Below are positions 8,956 through 18,500 of a stretch of 64,000 nucleotides of DNA, one piece after another. Below the pieces are notes generated by a model, which was not told where the DNA came from, did not search any database, and saw nothing but the letters and a program-made list of their open reading frames with translations. The stretch's first letter is position 1. Each line of letters begins with the position of its first letter. Origin of the DNA: Pseudomonadota bacterium (GTDB lineage: Bacteria > Pseudomonadota > Alphaproteobacteria > Rhizobiales > Hyphomicrobiaceae). The translations under genes and the position numbers were made by a program. The stretch covers positions 1 to 64,000 of the forward strand of contig JAFAFW010000043.1 in assembly GCA_023423275.1 (NCBI GenBank), in the 5' to 3' direction.

Positions 8956-10089
8956 TCAGGCCGACACCGCGAAACGCTTCAGCGCCGCCCGGTCGATCTC
9001 GATGCCGAGGCCAGGCCCGGTCGGGACCGCCACGATCCCGTTCTCATGCTCTATCGGCGTTTTCAGAACCGCCTGCCGAAACGGATGCTCGGAACGGTCA
9101 AATTCGAGGAGCGGCTGGCGCGATGTATGACGCGGCGGGTTATCAGGAATAACAGCCAGCAAATGCAGCGCCGCAGATAATCCAATCCCCGTTCCCCAGA
9201 CGTGCGCGAGATAACGTACGCCGAATGCGTTCGCCATATCGGCGATCTTCTTGCATTCCGACAGCCCGCCGGCCGCACAGGTATCCGGCTGGATGATATC
9301 CATGGCGCGGCGCGTCAGCACCTCGCGGAAGCCCCAGCGCGTGAATTCGCATTCGCCACCGGCAACCGGGATCGGCTGGCCGCGACGGACTTCTTCGTAG
9401 GAGCCGAGATCGTCCGGCACCACGGGCTCCTCGAACCAACCGATATCCAGCGGTGTAACGGCGCGGCCGAGCGCGATCGCGTCGATGGCGTCATAGCCGT
9501 GATTGGCGTCGAGCATCAGCCCGATCTTCGGACCCATCGCCTCGCGCACGGCGCGGATGAGGGCGATGTCCTCCGGAATGCCGAAGCCGATCTTGAGTTT
9601 GACCGCGCCAAACCCTTCTTTGACGTAGCCCTGGACCTCCGCGACGATGTAGTCGAGCGGGTCGCCGGTGTCGCGCCGGTAGGTGCCTGTGGCGTAGGCC
9701 GGAACGCTGGTCCGCAGCGGGCCACCCATGAGCTGGTGAACGGGTGCCTCGAAGTGCTTGCCCTTGATGTCCCATAGAGCGATGTCGACACCGCTGATCG
9801 CGCAGACCGTCAACCCCTTCTGCCCCTGGTCGCGGAACTGATTATAGAGTGTCTGCCAGATCCGATCGGTGGCCAGCGCGTCCTGGCCGATCAGGAGCGG
9901 CCGGAACGCCTGGACGATGGCGGCGTTCAATCGAGCCGGACCGAAGCACTCTCCCCACCCCGTCGTGCCATCCTCGCAGACAATCTCGACGATGCACCCG
10001 GCCCGCGTGTCAGCGCGATTGAAGGACCAGGAGAAGGGGGTGTCGATCTTTGCCTCCAAGACATGGGTGTTTACCTCCGCAATCTTCAT
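8956..10089 (-). CDS. Enolase-superfamily enzyme, mandelate racemase subgroup (acid-sugar dehydratase or racemase)
   Basis: A 377-residue protein with the full mandelate-racemase-type active site. Lys164 and Lys166 form the KxK motif (VKLKIG). The metal ligands are Asp194, Glu220 and Glu246, and the Asp269 / His296 dyad lies in QPDTC and LAHVWG. These positions nearly equal those of the type enzyme. Such proteins abstract a proton alpha to a carboxylate, usually dehydrating or racemising sugar acids. The ATG at 10089 follows AAAGGAC. The gene is divergent from the dctPQM TRAP operon, so it probably acts on what that transporter imports. The exact substrate cannot be named. Confidence 0.88.
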   Translation of the reverse strand: MKIAEVNTHVLEAKIDTPFSWSFNRADTRAGCIVEIVCEDGTTGWGECFGPARLNAAIVQAFRPLLIGQDALATDRIWQTLYNQFRDQGQKGLTVCAISGVDIALWDIKGKHFEAPVHQLMGGPLRTSVPAYATGTYRRDTGDPLDYIVAEVQGYVKEGFGAVKLKIGFGIPEDIALIRAVREAMGPKIGLMLDANHGYDAIDAIALGRAVTPLDIGWFEEPVVPDDLGSYEEVRRGQPIPVAGGECEFTRWGFREVLTRRAMDIIQPDTCAAGGLSECKKIADMANAFGVRYLAHVWGTGIGLSAALHLLAVIPDNPPRHTSRQPLLEFDRSEHPFRQAVLKTPIEHENGIVAVPTGPGLGIEIDRAALKRFAVSA

Positions 10090-10116
10090 CTCGTTTGTCC
10101 TTTTTGGGTGGCATGG

Positions 10117-10129
10117 TTCGTATACGTAA
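10117..10129. promoter_or_regulatory. Palindrome centred on GTATAC in the divergent promoter region
   Basis: TTCGTATACGTAA contains the 8-bp palindrome CGTATACG. It sits 28 nt upstream of the enolase-superfamily start and 92 nt upstream of dctP. FadR/FCD-type GntR regulators of sugar-acid operons often bind motifs with a GT..AC core of this kind. The position suits an operator controlling both transcripts. No regulator gene is adjacent, so this is an inference from motif and position. Confidence 0.4.
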
Positions 10130-10220
10130 GCTATCGTCCGGGCAACTTTGGTCGCCAAGACCCAAAACAGAATCGCTTGTCCAGGCAAGGGCAAGTGGAT
10201 CAATCAGTGGAGGAGACACA

Positions 10221-11219
10221 ATGATTAAACGCAGAACCGTTCTTGCTGGCCTCGGGGCAACCGCCGCCGGCGTCCTTGGCATGCCTGCAATCGTACGCGC
10301 GCAGGCCCCGATCACCCTCAACGGCGCCTCACAATTCAACGATGATCACGCCTTCACCAAGGCGTTGGCCAAATTCGGTGAAGACGTCAAGAAGGCCTAT
10401 GGCAAGCCGTTCGAATTCGTGCTGCACAAAAATTCGTCGCTGGGCCTCGAGAAGCAGTATTTCGAGTACATGGCGCAGGGCAAAGCGGTCGACTTCGCGG
10501 TCGTGTCACCGGCGCACATGTCGACCTTCTCCAAGGCCGCGCCGTTCATCGACGCCCCGTTCGTATTCCGTGACCTCGATCACTTGAACAAGGTGGTCGA
10601 GGCCGACCTTCTGGCCCCGGTCGCCAAGGAAATCGCCGACAAGGCGGACGTCATGCTGATCGGCTACGGCGGTGGCGGCGTGCGGAACATCTTCATCAAC
10701 AAGCCGATCGACACGCTGGCCGGTCTGAAGGGTCTGAAGGTCCGCGTCCAGGGCGCGCCGATCTGGTCGAAGACATTCGCAGCCGTCGGCATGTCACCGA
10801 CCGTCATCGCTTACAACGAGGTCTATAACGCCATTCAGAACAACGTCATCAGCGCGGGCGAAAACGAAGCCGCCGGCGTCGAGGCGATGAAGTTCTACGA
10901 AGTGGCGCCGAACCTGACGCTCACCAAGCACGCGATGACGATCCGGCCGATCTGCTTCTCCGGCAAGACGTTCAAGAACCTGCCGAAAGATCTGCAGGAG
11001 ATCATCATCAAGGTCGGTAAGGAAGCCGGCGACTATGGCCGCCAGGTCGAGTCTTCGGAAGATCAAAAGAAGCTGGACGCGTTGCAGGCCGAGGGCAAGC
11101 TGAAGCAGATCGAGTTCAAGGATCGCCCGGAAATGCAGAAGCTTGCGGCTCCGGTCATGTCCGCCTACGCCGATGAGATCGGTGTCGGCGATCTCTACAA
11201 GAAGATCAACGCGCTCTAA
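10221..11219 (+). CDS. dctP: TRAP transporter substrate-binding protein DctP
   Basis: Periplasmic solute receptor of a TRAP transporter, 332 residues. It has a twin-arginine-like signal peptide (MIKRRTVLAGLGATAAG, ending PAIVRAQ). The carboxylate-binding arginine of the family is expected in LKVRVQGAPIW, near residue 175. A strong GGAGGAG ribosome binding site precedes the ATG at 10221. It heads the dctPQM operon and is followed by a strong hairpin before dctQ. A carboxylate substrate, probably a sugar acid given the divergent neighbour, is inferred. Confidence 0.92.
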   Translation: MIKRRTVLAGLGATAAGVLGMPAIVRAQAPITLNGASQFNDDHAFTKALAKFGEDVKKAYGKPFEFVLHKNSSLGLEKQYFEYMAQGKAVDFAVVSPAHMSTFSKAAPFIDAPFVFRDLDHLNKVVEADLLAPVAKEIADKADVMLIGYGGGGVRNIFINKPIDTLAGLKGLKVRVQGAPIWSKTFAAVGMSPTVIAYNEVYNAIQNNVISAGENEAAGVEAMKFYEVAPNLTLTKHAMTIRPICFSGKTFKNLPKDLQEIIIKVGKEAGDYGRQVESSEDQKKLDALQAEGKLKQIEFKDRPEMQKLAAPVMSAYADEIGVGDLYKKINAL

Positions 11220-11244
11220 GCGATCTTGCACTTTTGCGATCGCC

Positions 11245-11271
11245 GAACGGCCGGGCCTTTCCCGGCCGTTC
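11245..11271 (+). promoter_or_regulatory. Intercistronic hairpin between dctP and dctQ
   Basis: A perfect 11-bp stem (GAACGGCCGGG / CCCGGCCGTTC) with a five-base loop lies 25 nt after the dctP stop and 27 nt before the dctQ start. No T-run follows. This suggests mRNA stabilisation or partial termination, which would give more binding protein than membrane subunits. That role is inferred from position and structure. Confidence 0.6.
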
Positions 11272-11297
11272 TCGTCAGCCTTCATCCGGATAGTCAG

Positions 11298-11819
11298 ATG
11301 ACAGATTTACCCCCCGCACCAGCGCCGACGACGGCCTGGCGCCGCTTTACCGAGTGGTATTCCACGTTGCTTTCGTTTGCGCTGGCGATATCGCTTTTCA
11401 TCCTCATCATCCCCGTCACTCTTCAGATCTTTTCCCGCTATACCGCGCTCATTCCCAGCTATATCTGGACGGAAGAAATGGCGCGCTTCCTGTTCATCTG
11501 GACGATCATGATCGGGGCTATGATCGGCGTGCGGGAATGGACTCATTTCGAGGTCGATCTCTGGCCGCGCATGGGACGCAAGGGTGAGGCTGCATTGTCA
11601 ATCGCAGCACGTCTCGGGGTTCTGGCTATTGCGTTGATTTTTGTATGGGCTGGGCTGCAGTTCACCCAATTCGCCATGAACCGGATTTCAGAACTCGCCG
11701 AGCTGCCACTTTGGTATATCCACATCGCCTGGCCGCTGACCGGACTGACGTGGATTGTCTTCCTCGGTGAGCAGTTCGTTGACAATCTGAAGATTCTTTT
11801 CGGGAGGGACGCGGCGTGA
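11298..11819 (+). CDS. dctQ: TRAP transporter small permease DctQ
   Basis: A 173-residue small membrane subunit with four predicted transmembrane segments (FALAISLFILIIPVTLQIF, FLFIWTIMIGAMIGV, LGVLAIALIFVWAGL, IHIAWPLTGLTWIVFLGEQ). The DctQ block TEEMARFLFIW is present. The ATG at 11298 is chosen because upstream in-frame sequence would cross the intercistronic hairpin. The stop overlaps the GTG start of dctM. Confidence 0.9.
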   Translation: MTDLPPAPAPTTAWRRFTEWYSTLLSFALAISLFILIIPVTLQIFSRYTALIPSYIWTEEMARFLFIWTIMIGAMIGVREWTHFEVDLWPRMGRKGEAALSIAARLGVLAIALIFVWAGLQFTQFAMNRISELAELPLWYIHIAWPLTGLTWIVFLGEQFVDNLKILFGRDAA

Positions 11820-13135
11820 CCGGCGCAACACTATCGCCGGGCGAAGCCGCGGCAGTTCTCTTCGGGTTGTTCTTTTTCCTGATGTTTATGCGGGTCCCGA
11901 TCGCGTTCGCGCTAGGCTTGGCCTGTATACCCATTCTTGTCATCGAGCCGCGGCTCGACACGATGACGTTGATGTCGGAGACGTTCAACGCCTTCAACTC
12001 GTTCATCCTGCTTGCAGTCCCCTTCTACCTGCTGACCGCCAACATCATGAATGTCGGCGGTACCACGGATCGGCTCATGAAGCTGTCCCGCAGCATGGTC
12101 GGGCACTTTCCCGGCAGTCTGGCGCAGATCAACGTCGTGCTGTCGATGTTCTTTGCCGGTATTTCCGGATCAGCCACTGCGGACGCCGCCAGCCAGTCAA
12201 AACTCTTTATCGAGGCACAGACCCGCGAAGGCTACGATCTGTCGTTTTCTGTCGCGATTACCGCAGTGTCTGCGGTCATGGCGGTGATCATCCCTCCGTC
12301 GATCGTCATGATCGTCTGGGGCGGCATCCTCACCGTCTCGATCGGCGGTCTTTTCCTTGCAGGCATTCTGCCCGGCCTCCTGATCGGCGTGGCTCAGATG
12401 GCGACGGTGCACATCTATGCCAAGCGCCGTGGCTACCCCACGTATCCGCGGTCGACCTGGCGTGAGTTGCTCTGCGCGACCTGGGTATCGATCCCCGCGC
12501 TGATGACGCCTGCGATCATCATCGGTGGTAAAATCTTCGGCCTGTTCACTGCGACCGAGGCGGCCTGCATCGCCGTGCTGTACGCTGGAACGCTATCGTT
12601 CATCGTGTATCGCGAAATGAACGTGAAGACGTTCTACGAAGCTCTGCTCGACACCGGCAAACTGGCGGGCATTACGCTGTTTTGCGTCGGCACCGCCAGC
12701 GCTTTCGGGTGGCTTCTTGCATATTACAAAATCCCCGAAGCCATCCTGTCGGGCGTGTCGGCGTGGAACATGGGTTTCCTGGCAACCGGCTTCTTCATCG
12801 CGGGCGTATTCCTTGTCGTTGGGTGCTTTCTTGACGCCATTCCCGCGATCATCATTTGCGCACCGATCCTCGAACCGCTGACACGCACCGTGTCGATGGA
12901 GCCTATCCATTTCGCGATGATCAGCATTGTTTCGCTCGCTTTCGGCTTGGTGACTCCGCCATACGGGCTCTGCCTGCTGATCGCCTGCGCGATCGCCGGC
13001 ATACCACTGCGAGCAGCCCTCAAGGACGTGTGCCTTATGTTGATCCCGATGATTATCGTGCTGGCCATGGTGATCATCTGGCCGCAGGTGTCACTGCTGG
13101 TCCCAAGCATCCTGGCGCCGGAATTCTTGCGCTAA
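11816..13135 (+). CDS. dctM: TRAP transporter large permease DctM
   Basis: The 439-residue ion-coupled transport subunit with about 12 membrane segments. DctM features include the early MRVPIAFALGLACIP and the FAGISGSATADAASQ loop. The GTG start overlaps the dctQ stop (GTGA), which shows coupling. Together with DctP and DctQ it forms a complete sodium-driven TRAP system in the inner membrane. Confidence 0.94.
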   Translation: MTGATLSPGEAAAVLFGLFFFLMFMRVPIAFALGLACIPILVIEPRLDTMTLMSETFNAFNSFILLAVPFYLLTANIMNVGGTTDRLMKLSRSMVGHFPGSLAQINVVLSMFFAGISGSATADAASQSKLFIEAQTREGYDLSFSVAITAVSAVMAVIIPPSIVMIVWGGILTVSIGGLFLAGILPGLLIGVAQMATVHIYAKRRGYPTYPRSTWRELLCATWVSIPALMTPAIIIGGKIFGLFTATEAACIAVLYAGTLSFIVYREMNVKTFYEALLDTGKLAGITLFCVGTASAFGWLLAYYKIPEAILSGVSAWNMGFLATGFFIAGVFLVVGCFLDAIPAIIICAPILEPLTRTVSMEPIHFAMISIVSLAFGLVTPPYGLCLLIACAIAGIPLRAALKDVCLMLIPMIIVLAMVIIWPQVSLLVPSILAPEFLR

Positions 13136-13280
13136 CGGCAGGGCTCAAATCCCAGGCCCAACAATGAGGCAGGACGGCTGCCTTGATCCGGTCACGGAAC
13201 AGCCGCCGTCCTCCCGTGCGCGTGCCGCAAAGACCAGATAATTGGTTCGTCCTCTGAGTAAGTTGGAGGAGGGTATCCAG

Positions 13281-14396
13281 ATGAGCTGGTCTCATATTTT
13301 GTCCGCGGTCGTGTTCGCCGTGCCCTTGGCGACGGGCATCACAGCGGTTCACGCCGCCGAGCCGGACTCGCGCCTGCTCAAACCCGTGACACACAAAAAC
13401 CTGTCGATCTATTTCGTCCGTGGCCCGTCATCGTCCGGGCCGGTTCCGCTGACGCTGCAGGAGGCACTCGCCAAAGGTACGGTCAACGTCCACGAGACCG
13501 GCCAGGTCAATGAGCTGGTCATCGAAAATACCGGAAAGAACGACGTGTTCGTGCAGGCCGGCGACATCGTCAAAGGCGGCAAGCAGGATCGTGTTCTGAC
13601 GGTCAGCCTGCTGGTGCCTGCCGGCTCGGGTCAGGTGCCGATCGGCGCCTACTGCGTCGAACATGGGCGCTGGTCGCCGCGCGGCGCCGAAGATGCCATG
13701 CGCTTCAACAGCGCTGAAAAATCCGTTCCATCACGCGAAGCCAAACTCGCGATGCTCGCGCCGGAGAAGCCACGCCGCGCAGCCGACAACCGATCAATCC
13801 TGTCGGAGCCAGAGACGGCGCGACAGACCAGCCGGATCACCAATCAGCGTCATCATCGCGGCGAGCCTGCCCCGCGATCCCGACAGTCCGAAGTCTGGGC
13901 CCAAGTCGCCAAAATCCAGAGTGCCCTTTCGGCCAATGTGAATGAGAGCGTGAATTCCCGTGTGTCCGCGTCAAGTCTTCAACTCAGCCTGGAAAACCAG
14001 AAGCTCGCCGAAACACGTGCCCGCTATATCGACACGTTGAAGATGGCCGGCGTTGAGCACACGGATGTCGTGGGCGTCGTTATCGCAATCAATGGCCGGA
14101 TCAGCAGCGCGGATGTTTATCCGTCAAACGGGCTTTTCAAGAAGATGTGGCCCAAACTGCTCGAAGCCGCGGCGACCGAAGCCATCAGCGGAAACAGTGA
14201 AAGCCAGGCCGAGGCTCCGCCTATTGCATCGGTGCAGGCCTTCCTGACGGCGGCGGAGAATGGAACGTCGGCATCCGCCTCAAACCTAGACAGCAAACTC
14301 ATCGATCAGGAGATCCGCGACGGCGATAAAACCCTCGTGGTCGAGAGCCGGCGCAAGGATGGCGGCTTTATTCATCGCGCCTACCTCGCGAAGTAA
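13281..14396 (+). CDS. Exported DUF6569 (ARPP-1-type) protein
   Basis: A 371-residue protein with a Sec signal peptide (SHILSAVVFAVPLATG, cleaved near VHAAEP). The N-terminal half contains VNELVIENTGKNDVFVQAGDIVKGGKQDRVL, which I recognise as the ARPP-1/DUF6569 signature, followed by SLLVPAGSGQVPIGAYCVEHGRW. The central part (about 150-210) is low-complexity and charged, and the C-terminal part is of unknown fold. The ATG at 13281 has a TTGGAGGAGGG ribosome binding site. The biochemical function is unknown, and neighbouring genes offer no partner. Confidence 0.75.
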   Translation: MSWSHILSAVVFAVPLATGITAVHAAEPDSRLLKPVTHKNLSIYFVRGPSSSGPVPLTLQEALAKGTVNVHETGQVNELVIENTGKNDVFVQAGDIVKGGKQDRVLTVSLLVPAGSGQVPIGAYCVEHGRWSPRGAEDAMRFNSAEKSVPSREAKLAMLAPEKPRRAADNRSILSEPETARQTSRITNQRHHRGEPAPRSRQSEVWAQVAKIQSALSANVNESVNSRVSASSLQLSLENQKLAETRARYIDTLKMAGVEHTDVVGVVIAINGRISSADVYPSNGLFKKMWPKLLEAAATEAISGNSESQAEAPPIASVQAFLTAAENGTSASASNLDSKLIDQEIRDGDKTLVVESRRKDGGFIHRAYLAK

Positions 14397-14417
14397 CTGG
14401 CCGATCGTGATCAGAAA

Positions 14418-14446
14418 CGGCGCCGAATCACCTGATGTCGGCGCCG
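14418..14446 (+). terminator. Possible terminator hairpin after the DUF6569 gene
   Basis: A 9-bp perfect stem, CGGCGCCGA / TCGGCGCCG, with an 11-nt loop lies 21 nt after the stop. The T content downstream is weak, so termination may be inefficient. Confidence 0.4.
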
Positions 14447-14660
14447 CTTGCCATTTCCATCATCCGGAGAAATGCAGCAAGCGGCACAACCAATTCCTGT
14501 GGCAACCGGGCGACAATGGATATTCCCGCCAGCAATTTCGCCACCGCAATTCAGCGTCACACGAGTGTCTCATCTTGACACCAATCCCCGGCGCGGCAAC
14601 CACTCGTTAACTGTGCGCGCGTATCGCTGACGGCCGACGCTTCTCAGGGGGAGAATTTCG

Positions 14661-15449
14661 ATGCGGGCGGGATCTTTCGCGGGCGCAGCCTATGGGCTCG
14701 TCGGCGCAGTGTTATTTGCAGGACCGGTACTGGCCGGCGGTATGAAGGACTATGGACCCGTTGAGACCGTCAGCCCGAAATCGACGGTGGTATTCTCCGG
14801 GGCCGAGGCGTCCAAGGATGCTTCTTACTTCTATTCAGGCGTCATTTACGCTCTGAACCGCGACCTGGGCCGTGATGGTTTCCTGCTGCGGGCCTACGGC
14901 GGCGTCGCGATGTACGAATACGACACGGTCTCGGTGCCAGGCGGCAGGGTCGATGGAGACGGCTATCAGGTCGACGCGATGCTCGGCTATATCTGGCACC
15001 TGGGGCACCTGAACTTCAGCGCCTATCTCGGTGTCGACTATCAGGATTACGACCTGACGCCGAACGATCCGGACAGCGACGTCAACGGTGACGAGGTCGG
15101 CTTCAAGGTGGCCGCGGACATCATGTCGGCCGGTGGACCTGTCTATTACACATTGCAAGGCAGCTACTCGACCGCATTCGATACGTATTGGGCACGTGCC
15201 CGCGTCGGCCTCGATACCGGCCGCTTCGTCATCGGTCCCGAAGGCGTGGTCCTCGGCAGCGATGGCTGGGATGCCCAGCGCGTCGGCGGCTTTGCCATGC
15301 TCCGCTTCGAGCTCTCACCCTCGCTGCTCAGCGAAATCACCGTCAACGCCGGCTATCAGTTCGTCAGTGGTGACGACAGCTCCAACACTGGCGGCACGAG
15401 CGGTGGCGAAGGCGCTTACGGCGGTATCGGCTTTGCGATGGTCTTCTGA
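14661..15449 (+). CDS. bcsS: BcsS-like outer-membrane / cellulose biosynthesis protein
   Basis: A 262-residue exported beta-rich protein. The signal peptide (MRAGSFAGAAYGLVGAVLFAGPVLAG) is followed by many alternating aromatic strands typical of a small outer-membrane barrel, and it ends in the barrel-type terminal Phe (FAMVF). The order of motifs (FSGAEASKDASYFYSGVIYALNRD, FLLRAYGG, VDAMLGY) fits the BcsS family (CBP_BcsS) of Hyphomicrobiales. It stands convergent to a large polysaccharide synthase, so a role in polymer secretion or retention is likely. A role specifically in cellulose is not shown here, since no bcsA or bcsB is in the window. Confidence 0.78.
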   Translation: MRAGSFAGAAYGLVGAVLFAGPVLAGGMKDYGPVETVSPKSTVVFSGAEASKDASYFYSGVIYALNRDLGRDGFLLRAYGGVAMYEYDTVSVPGGRVDGDGYQVDAMLGYIWHLGHLNFSAYLGVDYQDYDLTPNDPDSDVNGDEVGFKVAADIMSAGGPVYYTLQGSYSTAFDTYWARARVGLDTGRFVIGPEGVVLGSDGWDAQRVGGFAMLRFELSPSLLSEITVNAGYQFVSGDDSSNTGGTSGGEGAYGGIGFAMVF

Positions 15450-15472
15450 GCGAGCCTTGACGTCATGAGATC

Positions 15473-15513
15473 AGGGCCACCGGTCATATCCGACCGGTGG
15501 CCCTTTCTTTTTT
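15473..15513 (+). terminator. Rho-independent terminator after bcsS
   Basis: A perfect 13-bp stem (AGGGCCACCGGTC / GACCGGTGGCCCT) with a six-base loop is followed by TTCTTTTTT. It lies 24 nt after the bcsS stop, between two converging genes. Confidence 0.92.
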
Positions 15514-15522
15514 GGCGATCGG

Positions 15523-18500
15523 TCACTCGGCAGCGATCAACCGCGGAGGCTCTGACATGCCGGCCAGCTTAGACGCCTCGATCTCGGCTTTCGCTGCAGG
15601 CTTCGCAAAACCGCGCCGTTGCAGCTTTCCCCATCCCATCATGCTTCCACGGATGGCCGCCATCATCGCGCGCACGGCAACCACATAAATGAGCTGACGA
15701 TAGCAGAAGCGCTGCACCACGATCAGCGGCAGCAGCGACCAATCCGCGCCGCGCCGGTCGAGCCGGAACGCCATGATGGCGACCGCGAGCTCGAGCGCCT
15801 GGAACGCCAGCCAATAGACGAGGATGCTGGATGAGCCACCGGACAGATTGAACGTACCGCGCGTGGCAAAGTCCCAGAGATCTCCCGTGAGGCGTAGCAC
15901 CAGCGCCAGATCGATGACCGGCGAGATCAGCGCGAACAAAAACTGACAGATCAGGATGTTCGGCAAGGCGAAGTATTTCACGCCAGCAGCCTTCACATTG
16001 CGGATGTTCATCACATGCTTGAAGGCAACCTGCAGCGTGCCGAACATCCAACGGAAACGCTGCTTCAGGAACTGGTTGATGGTGTCCGGCGCCTCGGTCA
16101 TGGCGAACGCGCGCGGCTCGGAGAGGACCTTCCAGTCCGCACACTCCAGCTTCAACGTGAGATCGGCATCCTCGGCCAGTGTGTCCGTATCGTAACCGCC
16201 AACCGCGAGAACGGCCGACCGGCGCCACGCGCCGATGGCACCCGGCACCACGATGATGCCGTTGGCCAGTTCCAGCGCGCGACGGTCGAGGTTCTGGCTC
16301 GTCACATATTCGAGCGACTGGAAGCGCGTCAGCAACCCGCCCGGGTTCGCCACGTGGATGGCACCGGCGACCGCCCCCACGGACGGATCGCCGAAATGGC
16401 GCACAAGCAGGCTGATGGCATCCGGATCGAGCCGCGTGTCGGCATCGATGGCGACGATGATCTCCGCATCCGTGCTGGCCAGCGCGAGGTTCAGCGCACT
16501 CGCCTTGCCGCCATTCGGCTTGACGAGAAGTTTGACTCGTGGATCGGCGGCGAACGCCTGGCGTACAATCTCCACCGTGCGATCGGTCGAGCCGTCATCG
16601 ACGACCAGGATTTCGAAAGTCACATCGTTGCTCTCCAGCAGCGAGGAGACGCTGTCGACGATCACCTTTTCCTCGTTGTAAGCCGGAACAACGACGGCGA
16701 TGGAACGCGGCGTCCATGCCACCGTGGCCCGGGCCAGCTCCTTGCGCGACTGGATCCAGGCCGCGGCAGCGACGAGCAGCAGGCGCGCCACGCCAACCGC
16801 GATGCCGATCACGAACACCAGCGCCAGCGCCATATTGAAATGACGCGCGAGGCTGAACCCGACATCGTTGATCAGGCTGACGTAGCGGCCGTCCTCAGCC
16901 AACGGCGGCATGATCTCGTTGCGCGACAGGCCGAGCAGCTCGCTGACGGTCACCAGCCGGAAGCCGCGGGCACGCAGTTCATCGATAAGGCGCGGCAGCG
17001 CTTCAACGGTCTGGCTGCGATCTCCACCGGCATCGTGCAGAAGGACCACGTTGCCCCGCCCCGTCATCGCATAGTCGATCGTGCGCTTGACGATTTCGTC
17101 GGCACCCGGCTGCGCCCAGTCCAGCGGATCGATCTTGAGGCCGATCGTGATGTAGCCCATCGCGGCCGACGCCAGCAGCGTACGGGCCTGATCTCGAGTC
17201 TCGGGCTCGATGTCTTTGACGAACGGCGGCCGGAACAGAACCGTGCGCACGCCGATCTTGGATTCGAGCACGCGCTGCGTAGCGTTTAGCTCCAGATCGA
17301 GCTGTGCGGCCGGGATCTCCGCGAGGTTCGGATGGGTGAAGGTGTGATTGCCAATATCGTGGCCACCATTATAGACATCGCGCAGGATATCGGGCTCGAG
17401 AGCCGCATTGGCACCGAGGACGAAGAACGTCGCCTTGGCGTCTTTTTCCTTGAGAACCTTGAGAATCTCCGGCGTGAAGGTGCGCGACGGACCATCGTCG
17501 AACGTCAGCGCAATCAGCTTCTCGCTGCTGTGGCCCCAACGCGTGATCGTCAGAGAGCGCGGAAGCTGCGGCATCTCCTGGTCGGTGATCAGGTTGTGCT
17601 CAGCATTATATTCGAAGGTCCGCTTGCCGGTGGTGACACGATCGGCGGCCTTGAGCACTTCACCGTCGCCCTTGTAGACGACCTCGCCGCTCGGCTCGAC
17701 GACCTCCAACGCCTTCGCGCTTCCGGCATTCGGCACCTGTCCGCGCGCAAACGTATGCCAGACGGTGGGATCTTCCGTGCCGAGCCGCCACAGCGCGACC
17801 CCGGCCGGTCCCATCGCCAGAGCGGCTCCGATCTGATTGAACGCCGAGACACCGTCGAGAATCCAGACCGTGTGACGGCGATTGCTCCCATCCTGATACG
17901 AGAACGTCGTGTTCAGTGCCGGCTCATCGAATTGGATCTGGGCACCGGCCTCTGCGACCGTATCCCATGCTGCCGACACCGGCATACGCCGCGACGTGCC
18001 GCTCTCGGTCCAATCGATGGCGTAAGACCCGAACGCCACGACCAGCTTCTCACCCGCAACCTGCCCGAACGCCTCATCGAGCTCAGCCTCGAACCAGCCT
18101 TGCGCAGCCAACGGTCCGGCGTCTTCGCCCTCCCAGTGATCGTCATAGGCCAGCAGGATCACCTTGTCGGAGACCTCCGCGAGATCGACGATATCGATAC
18201 GCCGCTCATACGCCGGAAGGACCGTGTTGACTTCGAGTTCAGCAGCGGCGAACAGCGCACGCAGTTCACCGACGAATTCCAGATACAGCGGAGCGCTGGC
18301 ATCCGGCAGGGATTTGAAGTCCACCGTAATACCGGCGAACCCGCCATCGCGAACATAGGCAAGGAGGTTCTGCGATAGCTTGGCCCTGGCCTCGGCGCTC
18401 GCTAGCAGTTGCGCGACGTTGGCGGCATCCCAACGCTTCGTCACCGCATCGTAGTTATTGATGAGCGGCAGGACTTTGAGATGACGCGCGGTCTTCTTCA

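Noticed and set aside
16015..17289. A 424-codon open frame antisense to the synthase gene
   Set aside because: It lies wholly opposite a frame with three clear enzymatic domains and has the basic, motif-free composition of a shadow frame.
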